Shown: positions 1 to 8,867, numbered from the stretch's first letter. The stretch is 48,769 bases of DNA from an uncultured Ruminococcus sp. (GCA_944388405.1 CALXIQ010000042.1:1-48769), one strand, 5' to 3'. Numbers and translations: made by a program. Notes: generated from the sequence alone by a model not told the origin.

Positions 1-21
1 TTCCTGTGCTATACTATTCAT
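1..21 (-). CDS. Start of a truncated (window-edge) transposase-like gene
   Basis: Seven codons (MNSIAQE) begin at an ATG at 19-21 and run off the left edge. A GGGAG ribosome site lies at 30-34, 8 nt upstream, which makes the start credible. The N-terminus resembles helix-turn-helix transposases of Clostridia as I remember them, but seven residues cannot prove it. An 11 bp inverted repeat (AGAACAACTCC at 23-33, GGAGTTGTTCT at 80-90) surrounds the start region. Confidence 0.35.
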
Positions 22-189
22 CAGAACAACTCCCTTTTTGATACTTTGTTTTGGTGGTACTTAACATTATATCATTTTTGGAGTTGTTCTTCTTTTTTAT
101 TGTCTACTATCTATTGTAGCATAACAATTTATCCTTTCTGAATATTGAACCAAACCGCCATGATTTAAGCGATTGTAGGGTCAGATATG

Positions 190-218
190 TTGACATAAAA
201 CTGTTACCATGATATAAT
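190..218 (+). promoter_or_regulatory. Sigma-A promoter for manA
   Basis: TTGACA at 190-195 and TATAAT at 213-218 with 17 bp between, 40 bp before the manA start. Confidence 0.75.
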
Positions 219-257
219 ATTTTTAAATGTAATTAAATATGTATTGGAGGATTTTTT

Positions 258-1211
258 ATGTCAATAATTAAACTTAAGCCCGCTTTTAAGGATTATATCT
301 GGGGCGGAACAAGACTTCGCGACGATTTCGGTAAGGACTGCGATTACGACAAGGTTGCGGAAAGCTGGGAGCTTTCATGCCACAAGGACGGTCCAAGCGT
401 GGTTGACAACGGCGAGTATGCCGGTCTTACGTTGGCGGAGTATATCGAAAAAGCCGGCAAATCCGTGCTGGGAACAGACTGCGAAAAGTTTGAAAACTTT
501 CCAATTCTCATCAAACTTATCGACGCCAAGGACAATCTTTCGGTTCAGGTTCATCCCGACAACGAGTACGCTCAGAGGGTGGAGGGCGAATACGGCAAAA
601 CCGAAATGTGGTATGTTGTGGACTGCGACCCGGGAGCTACGCTGCTTTACGGCTTCAAGCATGAAATTTCAAAGGACGAGTTTGCCGCAAGAATTGCTGA
701 CAATACTTTGCTTGAGGTAACAAATGCCGTTCCCGTGAAAAAGGGCGATGTGTTCTTCATCGAGGCAGGAACTCTTCATGCTATAGGCAAGGGTATTCTT
801 ATCGCCGAAATTCAGCAGAATTCCAATACAACCTACAGAATCTACGACTACGGCAGAGTGGGCAAGGACGGCAAGCCCAGAGAGCTGCACGTTGAAAAGG
901 CAAAGGACGTTACAAACCTCTGCCCTGCAAAGCAGTATCCAGAAACTCCCGTTGAGGAAAAGGACGGCTACAAGATTAAGCTGCTTTCTTCCTGCGAATA
1001 CTTTACTACATACCGTGTGGACGTTGAAACAAAGGCTGTGCTTGAGGCTGACGAAAAATCCTTCAACAGCGTTCTCCTGCTGGATGGCGAGGCTGTAATA
1101 ACTGCCGATGATGCCGTTAAGGCGAAAAAGGGCGACAGCATTTTCATTCCCGCAGGCACGGGAAAATACACGGTAGAGGGCAAGTGCACCTTTGTACTCA
1201 CCAAAGTGTAA
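258..1211 (+). CDS. manA: Mannose-6-phosphate isomerase, class I
   Basis: Interconverts mannose 6-phosphate and fructose 6-phosphate in the cytoplasm; a zinc enzyme of the cupin fold. The 317-residue length fits the short Firmicutes type. Zinc ligands of the family are visible: Q97 and H99 in SVQVHPDNEY, E116 in GKTEMWY, and H174 in EAGTLHAIGKG. The substrate-side Arg is in YDYGR (about 200). TTGGAGG lies 7 nt before the ATG. It is followed 96 nt later by a ROK sugar kinase, and together they would feed hexoses, including mannose from mannan, into glycolysis. A GH113 mannanase-like gene lies about 13 kb away, so a mannan link is an inference only. Confidence 0.93.
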   Translation: MSIIKLKPAFKDYIWGGTRLRDDFGKDCDYDKVAESWELSCHKDGPSVVDNGEYAGLTLAEYIEKAGKSVLGTDCEKFENFPILIKLIDAKDNLSVQVHPDNEYAQRVEGEYGKTEMWYVVDCDPGATLLYGFKHEISKDEFAARIADNTLLEVTNAVPVKKGDVFFIEAGTLHAIGKGILIAEIQQNSNTTYRIYDYGRVGKDGKPRELHVEKAKDVTNLCPAKQYPETPVEEKDGYKIKLLSSCEYFTTYRVDVETKAVLEADEKSFNSVLLLDGEAVITADDAVKAKKGDSIFIPAGTGKYTVEGKCTFVLTKV

Positions 1212-1307
1212 AAATAAATTTTCCCGGTCTTTGCACTGCTTCGTTCCGGGCTCCCATTGATGGGAATTTAATTTAATCAATAGAAAAGAGAAAAGGAATT
1301 GAATCTT

Positions 1308-2264
1308 ATGAAATTCTATATTGGTATCGACTTAGGCGGTACAAACATAAAAGCAGGAGTTGTTGATGAGCAATTCAGCATCATCGCTAAGGCTACCTGC
1401 AAAACAAATCTCCCCAGACCTGCCGAGGATATCTGCAAGGATATGGCTCAGGTGGCTTTGCAGGCGGTTGAAAACGCCGGGCTGACTATTGAACAGATTG
1501 AAAGCGTGGGAATCGGCACTCCCGGAACGGCAAATTCAGCCGACGGAATCATCGAATATTCAAACAACCTGGGCTTCCTTGACTTTCACGTTGTGGAGCT
1601 GATGAAGACCTTTATTGACAAGCCCTGCTTTGTGGAAAACGACGCCAACGCCGCAGCTTACGGCGAATATGTGGCAGGGGCTGCAAAGGGAGCGAACGAC
1701 GCCGTGTGCATCACCCTGGGAACGGGAGTGGGCAGCGGAATAATCATCGGCGGAAAGATTTACTCCGGCTTTAACTTTGCAGGTGGCGAAATCGGTCACA
1801 CCGTTATCGACCCCAACGGCCCTCAGTGCACCTGCGGCAGACACGGCTGCTTTGAGGTATTCTCCTCTGCGACCGGTCTTGTAAGAATGACAAAAGAAGC
1901 CATGCTTGAGGACAAAAGCTCAATTATGTGGAAGATGAACGAGGAGGACGGAAAAATCTCCGCCCGAACCGCTTTCAACGCCATGAGAGCAGGTGACAGA
2001 GCCGGCAAAGAAGTTGTGGCTAAGTATATCAAATATCTTGCCTGCGGAATCACAAACGTGATAAACACCTTCCAGCCTGATATTCTCTGTATCGGCGGCG
2101 GAGTTTGCAACGAGGGCGACCCTCTGCTGCTCCCTCTCAAGGAGATTGTGGCTAAGGAAGTGTACACCAAAAATTCCGCCAAGAACACCGAAATTGTAAT
2201 CGCCAAGCTGGGCAACGACGCCGGAATTATCGGCGCGGCTTTCTTAGGACTTTCAAATCAGTAA
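1308..2264 (+). CDS. ROK family glucokinase
   Basis: ATP-dependent sugar kinase of the ROK family, most likely phosphorylating glucose to glucose 6-phosphate. The 318-residue protein starts with the phosphate-binding GIDLGGTNIKAG, then has ENDANAAAYGEY with the catalytic Asp, GTGVGSG, and the ROK zinc signature from GHTVIDPNGPQ through CTCGRHGCFE. The ATG at 1308 is preferred over an in-frame TTG at 1299 because AAAAGG sits about 11 nt ahead of the ATG and overlaps the TTG. It lies downstream of manA and probably shares its transcript. The exact sugar cannot be read from sequence, so no symbol is given. Confidence 0.88.
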   Translation: MKFYIGIDLGGTNIKAGVVDEQFSIIAKATCKTNLPRPAEDICKDMAQVALQAVENAGLTIEQIESVGIGTPGTANSADGIIEYSNNLGFLDFHVVELMKTFIDKPCFVENDANAAAYGEYVAGAAKGANDAVCITLGTGVGSGIIIGGKIYSGFNFAGGEIGHTVIDPNGPQCTCGRHGCFEVFSSATGLVRMTKEAMLEDKSSIMWKMNEEDGKISARTAFNAMRAGDRAGKEVVAKYIKYLACGITNVINTFQPDILCIGGGVCNEGDPLLLPLKEIVAKEVYTKNSAKNTEIVIAKLGNDAGIIGAAFLGLSNQ

Positions 2265-2311
2265 GGAAAGCGGATTAACGCAAATAAATTTATTAAAAAG
2301 AGGTAATCAAA

Positions 2312-3988
2312 ATGTCAGAATGTAAAGAATGTAACTTTTTCTGCGACGGAGTTGATAAAGCTCCCCAGCGTTCGCTGTTCAATGCGCTTGGAATGACTAA
2401 AGAGGAAATGGAAAGACCGCTGGTAGGTATAGTTTCTTCATATAACGAGATTGTTCCGGGACATATGAATATTGACAAGATCGTCGAAGCCGTTAAAATG
2501 GGCGTTGCAATGGCAGGCGGAACACCGGTGGTATTCCCTGCTATCGCAGTATGCGACGGTATCGCTATGGGACATCAGGGAATGAAATACTCCCTTGTTA
2601 CCCGTGACCTTATTGCAGATTCCACCGAATGTATGGCGCTGGCTCATCACTTTGATGCGCTGGTGATGGTGCCTAACTGCGACAAAAACGTGCCCGGACT
2701 GCTGATGGCGGCAGCGAGGGTAAACGTTCCTACTATTTTCGTATCGGGCGGACCAATGCTTGCCGGTCACGTAAAAGGAGGAAAGACCTCGCTTTCAAGT
2801 ATGTTTGAGGCAGTAGGAGCTTACAACGCCGGAAAATACTCTCTTGAGGACGTGGAGGAATATGAAAACAAGGCTTGTCCCACCTGCGGAAGCTGCTCGG
2901 GAATGTACACCGCAAACTCAATGAACTGCCTGACCGAAGTTCTGGGAATGGGTCTTAGAGGAAACGGCACAATTCCTGCGGTATATTCCGAAAGACTGAA
3001 GCTTGCAAAGCACGCCGGAATGCAGGTTATGGAGCTTTACAGAAAGAACATCAGACCGAGAGATATTATGACTAAAGAAGCGTTTATCAACGCCATCACC
3101 GCAGACATGGCTCTTGGCTGTTCCACCAACTCGATGCTTCACCTGCCCGCTATCGCTCACGAGTGCGGAATTGAGCTTGACCTTGACTTTGTAAACGAGA
3201 TTTCCAAGAGAACTCCAAACATTTGTCATCTTGCTCCCGCAGGACACACCTACATGGAGGATTTAAACGAAGCCGGCGGAGTTTACGCCGTGCTTAACGA
3301 GTTGACAAAGAAGAACCTTATCAACACCGACTGCCTGACCTGCACAGGAAAGACGGTGGGTGAAAACATCAAGGGAGTTGTAAACAAAAATCCCGAAATC
3401 ATAAGACCTATCGACAACCCCTATTCCGAAACGGGCGGAATTGCAGTGCTTAAAGGAAATCTTGCTCCCGACACCTGCGTTGTAAAACGCTCTGCCGTTG
3501 CTCCTGAAATGCTGGCTCACGAAGGTCCCGCCAGAGTGTTCGACTGCGAGGAGGACGCTATTGAGGCCATCAGAGGCGGCAAGATTGTTGAGGGCGACGT
3601 TGTGGTTATCCGCTACGAAGGACCTAAGGGAGGCCCCGGAATGAGAGAAATGCTCAACCCCACTTCTGCTATTGCCGGAATGGGTCTTGGCTCAACGGTA
3701 GCGCTTATTACCGACGGTCGTTTCAGCGGCGCTACAAGAGGTGCAGCAATCGGTCACGTTTCTCCCGAAGCGGCAGTAGGCGGTCCGATAGCTTTCGTAC
3801 ATGAAGGGGATATAATCTCAATCGACATCAACAACAACAGCATTCAGCTTAAGGTGTCTGACGAAGAACTTGCAGAGCGAGAGAAAAACTGGACTCCCAG
3901 AGAGCCTAAGATTAAAACGGGTTATGCCGCAAGATACGCCGCTCTGGTAACCTCCGCAAACAGAGGAGCTATTCTTGAAATAAAGTAA
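2312..3988 (+). CDS. ilvD: Dihydroxy-acid dehydratase
   Basis: Dehydrates dihydroxy-isovalerate and dihydroxy-methylvalerate to the 2-keto acid precursors of valine, leucine and isoleucine. It is an iron-sulfur enzyme of the IlvD/Edd family. Cluster-binding cysteines are seen at C81 (AVCDGI), C123 ([10 protein letters not shown]) and C195 ([10 protein letters not shown]), with family blocks [19 protein letters not shown] and [15 protein letters not shown]. The length of 558 residues is normal. An AAGAGG ribosome site precedes the ATG. It stands apart from ilvBNC (minus strand, 7 kb away), so the pathway is split over two units here. The next gene, pyrC, follows after 55 nt. Confidence 0.97.
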   Translation: MSECKECNFFCDGVDKAPQRSLFNALGMTKEEMERPLVGIVSSYNEIVPGHMNIDKIVEAVKMGVAMAGGTPVVFPAIAVCDGIAMGHQGMKYSLVTRDLIADSTECMALAHHFDALVMVPNCDKNVPGLLMAAARVNVPTIFVSGGPMLAGHVKGGKTSLSSMFEAVGAYNAGKYSLEDVEEYENKACPTCGSCSGMYTANSMNCLTEVLGMGLRGNGTIPAVYSERLKLAKHAGMQVMELYRKNIRPRDIMTKEAFINAITADMALGCSTNSMLHLPAIAHECGIELDLDFVNEISKRTPNICHLAPAGHTYMEDLNEAGGVYAVLNELTKKNLINTDCLTCTGKTVGENIKGVVNKNPEIIRPIDNPYSETGGIAVLKGNLAPDTCVVKRSAVAPEMLAHEGPARVFDCEEDAIEAIRGGKIVEGDVVVIRYEGPKGGPGMREMLNPTSAIAGMGLGSTVALITDGRFSGATRGAAIGHVSPEAAVGGPIAFVHEGDIISIDINNNSIQLKVSDEELAEREKNWTPREPKIKTGYAARYAALVTSANRGAILEIK

Positions 3989-4043
3989 CGTTTCTCTTTC
4001 ATAAGGACGCTTATTAGGACAAAATTATTTAAAGGAAAATATA

Positions 4044-5312
4044 ATGAAGCTATTAATTAAAAACGTCAGGGCGATTGACCCTCAGACAGGACTTGACAAG
4101 GTTACCGACATTCTATCATCAGACGGAATAATCAGTGAAATCGGAAATATCAGCTGCGACGCCGACAGGGTAATAGACTGCCGCTCAAAGCTGGTGGCTT
4201 TTCCGGGACTGTTTGATATGCACGTCCATTTCAGAGACCCTGGACTTACTCACAAGGAGGATATTTTCACAGGTGCAAACACCGCAAAGGCAGGAGGATT
4301 CACCGGCGTGCTGCTTATGCCCAACACCAAGCCTGCCTGCGACAATCCCGAAACGGTGGAATATATTCTGAAAAAAGGGGAGCAGACGGGTATAAACATC
4401 TTTACCTCAGCCTGTATCACAAAGGGCATGAAAAGTGAGGAGCTGTGCGATTATGACGCTTTGAAAAAGGCGGGAGTGTTTGCAATTACCGACGACGGCA
4501 GACCTGTGGAAAACGCCGAGCTTATGCGCCGTGCGCTTGAACTTTCTACCCAAAACGGCATGACGGTGCTTTCTCACTGCGAGGACCTTAAAATAATAAA
4601 CGGCGGAATAATAAACAAAGGTGAAGTGTCCAAAAAACTGGACGTCAAGGGTATGGACAGGGCGTCTGAGGATTATATTACCGCAAGAGAGATAGCTTTG
4701 GCGGCGTCCTGTGGAGCGAGGGTACACATCTGTCACGTTTCCACCTACGGCTCGGTGAACATCATCAGAGCCGCTAAGAAGGACGGAGTAAAGGTCACCT
4801 GCGAAACCGCCCCTCACTACTTTACTTACACCGACGAAAAGCTGCTTAAACGTGACGCAGATTACAGAATGTCTCCTCCCCTGAGGACGGAAAAGGACAG
4901 GCAGGCGATTGAAAACGCCCTGCTGGACGGAACAATCGACTGCATTATCACCGACCATGCCCCTCACACCGCCAAGGAAAAAGCCGACTTTGAAAAAGCA
5001 CCCAACGGCGTGGTGGGACTTGAAACCTCTCTTGCCGTTACGCTTACCAAGCTTTATCACACCGGAAAAGCAAGCCTTTCAAAAATTGCCGAGCTTATGT
5101 CGGTAAATCCCAGAAAGATTCTGGGACTTCCCCCGGTGGAGATAAAAGAGGGGGCAAAGTGTGAGCTTTGCATTTTCGACCCTGACTGCGAGTGGGAGGT
5201 CATCCCTGAACAGTTGCACTCCAAATCCAAAAACACGGTATTTAAAGGCGAGCATTTAAAAGGCAGAAATGTTTATACAATCTGCGGCGGAAAAGTAGTA
5301 TACGAGCTTTGA
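4044..5312 (+). CDS. pyrC: Dihydroorotase
   Basis: Closes carbamoyl-aspartate to dihydroorotate, the third step of UMP synthesis. It is an amidohydrolase with a binuclear metal site. The first metal motif is HVHFRDPGLTHKED (about residues 60-73), histidines in LSHCED and HICHVS follow, and the catalytic Asp is in TDHAPHT (about 304). The 422-residue length fits the type I (class of B. subtilis PyrC). An AAAGGA ribosome site lies ahead of the ATG. It is followed closely by pyrF and, beyond a repeat-filled gap, pyrK and pyrD, forming a pyrimidine cluster. No obvious PyrR-binding attenuator was found upstream. Confidence 0.96.
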   Translation: MKLLIKNVRAIDPQTGLDKVTDILSSDGIISEIGNISCDADRVIDCRSKLVAFPGLFDMHVHFRDPGLTHKEDIFTGANTAKAGGFTGVLLMPNTKPACDNPETVEYILKKGEQTGINIFTSACITKGMKSEELCDYDALKKAGVFAITDDGRPVENAELMRRALELSTQNGMTVLSHCEDLKIINGGIINKGEVSKKLDVKGMDRASEDYITAREIALAASCGARVHICHVSTYGSVNIIRAAKKDGVKVTCETAPHYFTYTDEKLLKRDADYRMSPPLRTEKDRQAIENALLDGTIDCIITDHAPHTAKEKADFEKAPNGVVGLETSLAVTLTKLYHTGKASLSKIAELMSVNPRKILGLPPVEIKEGAKCELCIFDPDCEWEVIPEQLHSKSKNTVFKGEHLKGRNVYTICGGKVVYEL

Positions 5313-5342
5313 CCTTTTATAAACAACGAAAGGAAGATGAAA

Positions 5343-6275
5343 ATGTCGTTTGACAGACTTATTGAAAACATTGTAAGAACCCAAAACCCCTCCGTCGTAG
5401 GACTTGACCCTAAACTTGAGTATGTTCCCGAATACATTATTGAAAAGAAGGTCAGAAAATACGGCAAGACCCTTAAGGCGGCGGCAAAGGCTATCCTTGA
5501 GTTCAATAAAAGCATTATTGACGAGATACACGACATCTGCCCTGCCATCAAGCCTCAGGCGGCTTATTATGAAATGTACGGCTGGGAGGGGGTTAAGACC
5601 CTTTGCAAGACCATTGAATACGCCCAGCAGAAGGGTATGTTCGTTATAACCGACGGCAAGAGAAACGATATAGGCGCAACTATGGACGCTTATGCTACCG
5701 CTCACCTGGGATTTACCGATGTGTGCGGCGAGGAGATTCCTGCTTTCGGAGCGGACGCTCTCACCGTAAACGGCTATCTGGGCACAGACGGCATTGCTCC
5801 TTTGCTTGAAAAATGCAAGTATTACGACAAGGGGATTTTTGTGCTGGTCAAAACCTCAAACAAATCCTCCGGCGAGCTTCAGGACCTGATGATTGGCGAC
5901 AAGACCGTTTACGCCACCATGGGAGATATGTGCGAAAAGTGGGGCGAATCACTACCCGGAAAATACGGCTATTCGGGAGTGGGCGCGGTTGTAGGCGCAA
6001 CCTATCCCGAACAGCTTGCCGAAATGAGAGAGGCGCTTCCTCACACCTTTTTCCTTGTTCCCGGCTACGGTGCTCAGGGCGGCGGAGCAGAAGGTGTTGC
6101 CAAGGGCTTTGACAAAAACGGTCTGGGTGCAATAGTCAACTCCTCCAGAGCGGTAATGTGCGCTTACAAGAAAGAAGAGTGCGACGAGCATGAATACGCT
6201 CAGGCGGCACGGCGAGAGGTAATCAGAATGAAGGAGGATATTATCTCATACCTTCCCAAGATAGCTTTGAAATAG
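5343..6275 (+). CDS. pyrF: Orotidine 5'-phosphate decarboxylase (type 2)
   Basis: Last step of UMP synthesis, decarboxylating OMP. At 310 residues this is the longer type 2 OMP decarboxylase rather than the 240-residue type. It shows VGLDPKLEYVP near the start, the catalytic Lys/Asp block DGKRNDIGATMDAYA, FVLVKTSN, and GYGAQGGGAEGV near the phosphate site. The ATG at 5343 is preferred to that at 5337, since AGGA at 5331 would be only 2 nt from the latter and is 8 nt from the former. It is 30 nt downstream of pyrC and followed by a terminator hairpin. Confidence 0.95.
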   Translation: MSFDRLIENIVRTQNPSVVGLDPKLEYVPEYIIEKKVRKYGKTLKAAAKAILEFNKSIIDEIHDICPAIKPQAAYYEMYGWEGVKTLCKTIEYAQQKGMFVITDGKRNDIGATMDAYATAHLGFTDVCGEEIPAFGADALTVNGYLGTDGIAPLLEKCKYYDKGIFVLVKTSNKSSGELQDLMIGDKTVYATMGDMCEKWGESLPGKYGYSGVGAVVGATYPEQLAEMREALPHTFFLVPGYGAQGGGAEGVAKGFDKNGLGAIVNSSRAVMCAYKKEECDEHEYAQAARREVIRMKEDIISYLPKIALK

Positions 6276-6282
6276 TTGTGTG

Positions 6283-6309
6283 CAGGCGGAGCTTCCGCCT
6301 GTATTTTTA
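6283..6309 (+). terminator. Terminator after pyrF
   Basis: Perfect 8 bp stem CAGGCGGA / TCCGCCTG with a 3-base loop, followed by TATTTTTA. Confidence 0.7.
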
Positions 6310-6400
6310 GCAGGTTAATTTTGAGTAACTAAACCTGCCCGGTGAGGATAAATTCTGTTCTGCAACAATTCAGAACGAACGTCGGTGAGTGTGACGAAGC
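6310..6400 (+). repeat. Degenerate copy of dispersed repeat B (B5)
   Basis: The tail CAGAACGAACGTCGGTGAGTG then TGACGAAGCTAAAA matches repeat B (consensus GGAGCGAACGCCAGTGAGCG then TAACGAAGTTAAAA) with several changes. It lies in the gene-free gap between pyrF and pyrK. Confidence 0.45.
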
Positions 6401-6408
6401 TAAAAGGC

Positions 6409-6434
6409 GGGACGTCGGGGGCGCCGTCCCGTAC
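6409..6434. repeat. Hairpin repeat D, copy 1
   Basis: GGGACG and CGTCCC arms around a G-rich loop. The same 26 bp occur again at 8596-8621 with no change. Confidence 0.6.
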
Positions 6435-6537
6435 ACATAATTGTGATGTCCTCAACAGGACATATGCTCAAAAAATTACAAACGAAAATTTGTAAAAGAT
6501 CAATGCCCACACAAACTATGTAAAAAACCAATGCCCC

Positions 6538-6612
6538 AACAAACTACCCTGGACGGTTACGAACCGATAGCCTTCACAAAACGAAGCGAGCGTTAGCGAG
6601 CGGATCGATATT
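6538..6612 (+). repeat. Dispersed repeat A, copy A1
   Basis: Matches copies at 8741, 8960, 47753 (reverse) and 47880 (reverse). Conserved blocks are CAAACTACCCTKGACGGTTA, GAACCGATAGCC and ACGAAGCGAGC, ending GCGGATCGATATT. Read in frame from the ATG at 6531 it encodes MPQQTTLDGYEPIAFTKRSE. It lies directly upstream of the pyrK ribosome site, and ends 18 nt before the start codon. Confidence 0.8.
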
Positions 6613-6629
6613 AAAAAAGGAGTGATTAG

Positions 6630-7403
6630 ATGTACAAGCAGGGCAAATATCCCATAACCGAAAAGTGCGCAGCTGCTAAAGGTATTTTTGATATTACCGT
6701 AAAATGCCCGGAAATTGCCGCCGAAGCGCAGGCGGGACAGTTTGCGCAAATTGCCGCTGAGGGCTTTTTCCTTCGGAGACCTATTTCTATCTGCGACATT
6801 GACAAGGAAGCAGGTACAATACGCTTTGTTTTCGAGGTGAGAGGCAAGGGCACTGAGAAAATCGCCGAGCTTAACAAGGGGAATATGATTGATATTATCG
6901 CCCCTCTGGGGAAAGGCTTCAAGGTGCTGGACGCTGACAAAAAGGCGCTGTGCATCGGCGGCGGAATAGGCGTTCCGCCAATGGTTGGCATAGCGAAGGA
7001 ATACGGCGAAAGAGCCGCTGTCATCAGCGGATTCAGAACCTCAGCAGTTGCGATTTTGCAGGAGGACTTCAAGACGGCAGGTTGCGAAACTATCCTTTGC
7101 ACCGATGATGGCACTGCCGGCATTCACGGCTTCGTTACGGTTGCATTAGAGGAATATTTACAGTCCAAAAAACCGGACATTATCTACGCCTGCGGACCAA
7201 TGCCTATGCTTAAAGGCATAGTGGACATCGCCGAAAAATACCGGATAGAAACCCAGGTTTCATTAGAGCAGAGAATGGCGTGCGGCGTGGGGGCGTGTCT
7301 TGGCTGTGTATGCCGAACGGTAAAGGACGGCAGGGAAATATACTCCCACGTCTGCAAGGACGGTCCTGTATTTGACAGCAAGGAGGTTGATTTCAATGGC
7401 TGA
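6630..7403 (+). CDS. pyrK: Dihydroorotate dehydrogenase B, electron transfer subunit
   Basis: Partner of PyrD 1B; passes electrons from dihydroorotate to NAD through FAD and a [2Fe-2S] cluster. The 257-residue protein has a ferredoxin-reductase-like fold: FAD-binding RRPISICD (about 50), nucleotide-binding GGGIGVPPMVG (about 111-121), YACGPMPML, and the C-terminal cluster cysteines in CGVGACLGCVCR plus a later SHVCKDG. GGAG lies 9 nt before the ATG. Its last 8 nt overlap the start of pyrD, so translation is probably coupled, which suits a stoichiometric complex. Confidence 0.96.
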   Translation: MYKQGKYPITEKCAAAKGIFDITVKCPEIAAEAQAGQFAQIAAEGFFLRRPISICDIDKEAGTIRFVFEVRGKGTEKIAELNKGNMIDIIAPLGKGFKVLDADKKALCIGGGIGVPPMVGIAKEYGERAAVISGFRTSAVAILQEDFKTAGCETILCTDDGTAGIHGFVTVALEEYLQSKKPDIIYACGPMPMLKGIVDIAEKYRIETQVSLEQRMACGVGACLGCVCRTVKDGREIYSHVCKDGPVFDSKEVDFNG

Positions 7404-8307
7404 TTTAAGAGTAAACGTTGCGGGAGTGGAATTTAAAAACCCGGTTATCCCCGCCAGCGGAGCCTTCGGCTACGGCAGAGAGTACGAGCAGTTTTACCCC
7501 CTTTCAAAGCTGGGAGGGATTTCAGTCAAGGGCACTACCCTCCACGAGCGTCAAGGAAATCCCGGTCCGCGAATCGCCGAAACTCCCGCAGGTATGCTTA
7601 ATTCGGTAGGGCTTCAAAACGGCGGCGTGGACAAGTTTCTGAACTACGAACTGCCCTCATTGATGACAAAGGGCACAAGGATTATCGCCAACATTGCAGG
7701 CTCAACTGTTGAAGAGTGTGCAGAGCTTGCCGGCAGGCTTAACGGCTCGGCTGTGGACATGATAGAGCTTAATATATCCTGCCCCAACGTAAAGCAGGGG
7801 GGAGCGGCTTTCGGCACAGACTGCACCATAGCAGGACAGGTCACCAGAGCGGTAAAGGACGCCACAGACAAGCCGCTGATGGTAAAGCTTTCCCCCAACG
7901 TAACCAGCATTACCGACATTGCCAAATCAGTGGAGGCAAACGGCGCAGACGCAGTTTCTCTTATAAACACCATCCTTGCAATGCGTATAGACATCAAAAC
8001 CCGCCGACCAATCCTGAAAAACAACGTGGGTGGACTTTCCGGTCCTGCTGTGTTCCCTATCGCAGTAAGAATGGTATGGCAGGTTGCAAACGCTGTAAAC
8101 ATCCCGGTAGTAGGCATGGGCGGCATTTCCACCTTTGAAGACGCCATTGAAATGATGATGGCAGGCGCATCGGCAATCCAGATAGGCGCAGCAATCTTCT
8201 CAAATCCCTACGCCCCCATTGAAATTATCGACGGCATGAACAAATGGTGCGACCAAAACGGCGTAAAAAGCATAAGCGAAATCGTAGGCACAGTCAATCC
8301 TTTTTAA
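7396..8307 (+). CDS. pyrD: Dihydroorotate dehydrogenase B, catalytic subunit
   Basis: Oxidises dihydroorotate to orotate using FMN; class 1B, working with PyrK. The 303-residue protein carries FKNPVIPASGAFGYG at the N-terminus, the catalytic Cys in LNISCPNVKQGG, VKLSPNV, and FMN-phosphate motifs GLSGPAVFPIAVR and GMGGISTFEDAIEMM. The ATG at 7396 sits 10 nt after AAGGAGG; an in-frame TTG at 7372 is less likely. It overlaps pyrK by 8 nt. carAB and pyrE, needed to complete the pathway, are not in this window. Confidence 0.96.
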   Translation: MADLRVNVAGVEFKNPVIPASGAFGYGREYEQFYPLSKLGGISVKGTTLHERQGNPGPRIAETPAGMLNSVGLQNGGVDKFLNYELPSLMTKGTRIIANIAGSTVEECAELAGRLNGSAVDMIELNISCPNVKQGGAAFGTDCTIAGQVTRAVKDATDKPLMVKLSPNVTSITDIAKSVEANGADAVSLINTILAMRIDIKTRRPILKNNVGGLSGPAVFPIAVRMVWQVANAVNIPVVGMGGISTFEDAIEMMMAGASAIQIGAAIFSNPYAPIEIIDGMNKWCDQNGVKSISEIVGTVNPF

Positions 8308-8380
8308 CTTTTTTAACTTCGTTACGCTCACTGGCGTTCGCTCCAATTTTGTGGGAGGACATAGTTTGTCCCCGCTAGGA
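8308..8380 (-). repeat. Dispersed repeat B, copy B1
   Basis: On the minus strand it reads TAGCGGGGACAAACTATGTC, then CAAAATTGGAGCGAACGCCA and GTGAGCGTAACGAAGTTAAA. Other copies are at 44085, 48165 and 48286. It begins immediately after the pyrD stop codon. Confidence 0.75.
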
Positions 8381-8463
8381 AAGTTTTGCGTTGAAGGGTA
8401 GTTGGCTGCAAGGTTTGATATGGGCTTAATATCCGCTTTAGAAAAATTTGAATAGAACTCACG

Positions 8464-8488
8464 TAGGGGGCGATGCCTACATCGCCCC
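8464..8488. repeat. Palindromic GGGGCGATG element
   Basis: GGGGCGATG / CATCGCCCC around CCTA. A related palindrome, GGGACGATG TAGG CATCATCCC, lies at 8681-8707. Both are in the repeat-rich gap 8308-9050. Confidence 0.5.
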
Positions 8489-8508
8489 GTCCGAGCTGGA
8501 ACAAAGAA

Positions 8509-8547
8509 AATCCGTTATCACAGCATTGGTGGTAACGGACTTTTTTG
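8509..8547. repeat. Hairpin repeat C, copy 1
   Basis: TCCGTTA / TAACGGA stem followed by CTTTTTT, so it can act as a plus-strand terminator. Related hairpins are at 8843-8867 and 47841-47875. Confidence 0.55.
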
Positions 8548-8595
8548 TGCAAAAAGCAGGTGTTTTTCCTCTGCAACGTACCTGAGGCACTGAAC

Positions 8596-8621
8596 GGGAC
8601 GTCGGGGGCGCCGTCCCGTAC
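8596..8621. repeat. Hairpin repeat D, copy 2
   Basis: Identical over 26 bp to 6409-6434. Confidence 0.6.
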
Positions 8622-8740
8622 AATTTGTGGTGCAAATCAGATTGTACATAAATCCTGTACAGCGGTGAAATATGCATTTTGAGGGACGATGTAGGCATCA
8701 TCCCCTACAGGTTTAAACTTTGTTTAAAACCAATGCACGA

Positions 8741-8813
8741 CCAAACTACCCTTGACGGTTACGAACCGATAGCCTTCACAAAACGAAGCGAGCAAAGCGA
8801 GCGGATCGATATT
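8741..8813 (+). repeat. Dispersed repeat A, copy A2
   Basis: Nearly identical to A1 and A3. From the ATG at 8732 it encodes MHDQTTLDGYEPIAFTKRSE. It continues into GCGCCGTCCGCGCTCAGGAC, the same end sequence that follows tRNA 3' ends in copies A3 and A4. Confidence 0.8.
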
Positions 8814-8842
8814 GCGCCGTCCGCGCTCAGGACACAAAAATA

Positions 8843-8867
8843 TCCGTCATTACAATGTAATAACGGA
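8843..8867. repeat. Hairpin repeat C, copy 2
   Basis: TCCGTCATTACA / TGTAATAACGGA stem; variant of the hairpins at 8509 and 47841. Confidence 0.45.

Noticed and set aside
669..1280. A 203-codon minus-strand frame opposite manA
   Set aside because: Shadow of manA, which has intact active-site residues; high Cys/His/Val content typical of antisense frames.
4000..4043. PyrR attenuator ahead of pyrC
   Set aside because: The gap from ilvD is only 55 nt and shows no PyrR-binding hairpin or terminator.
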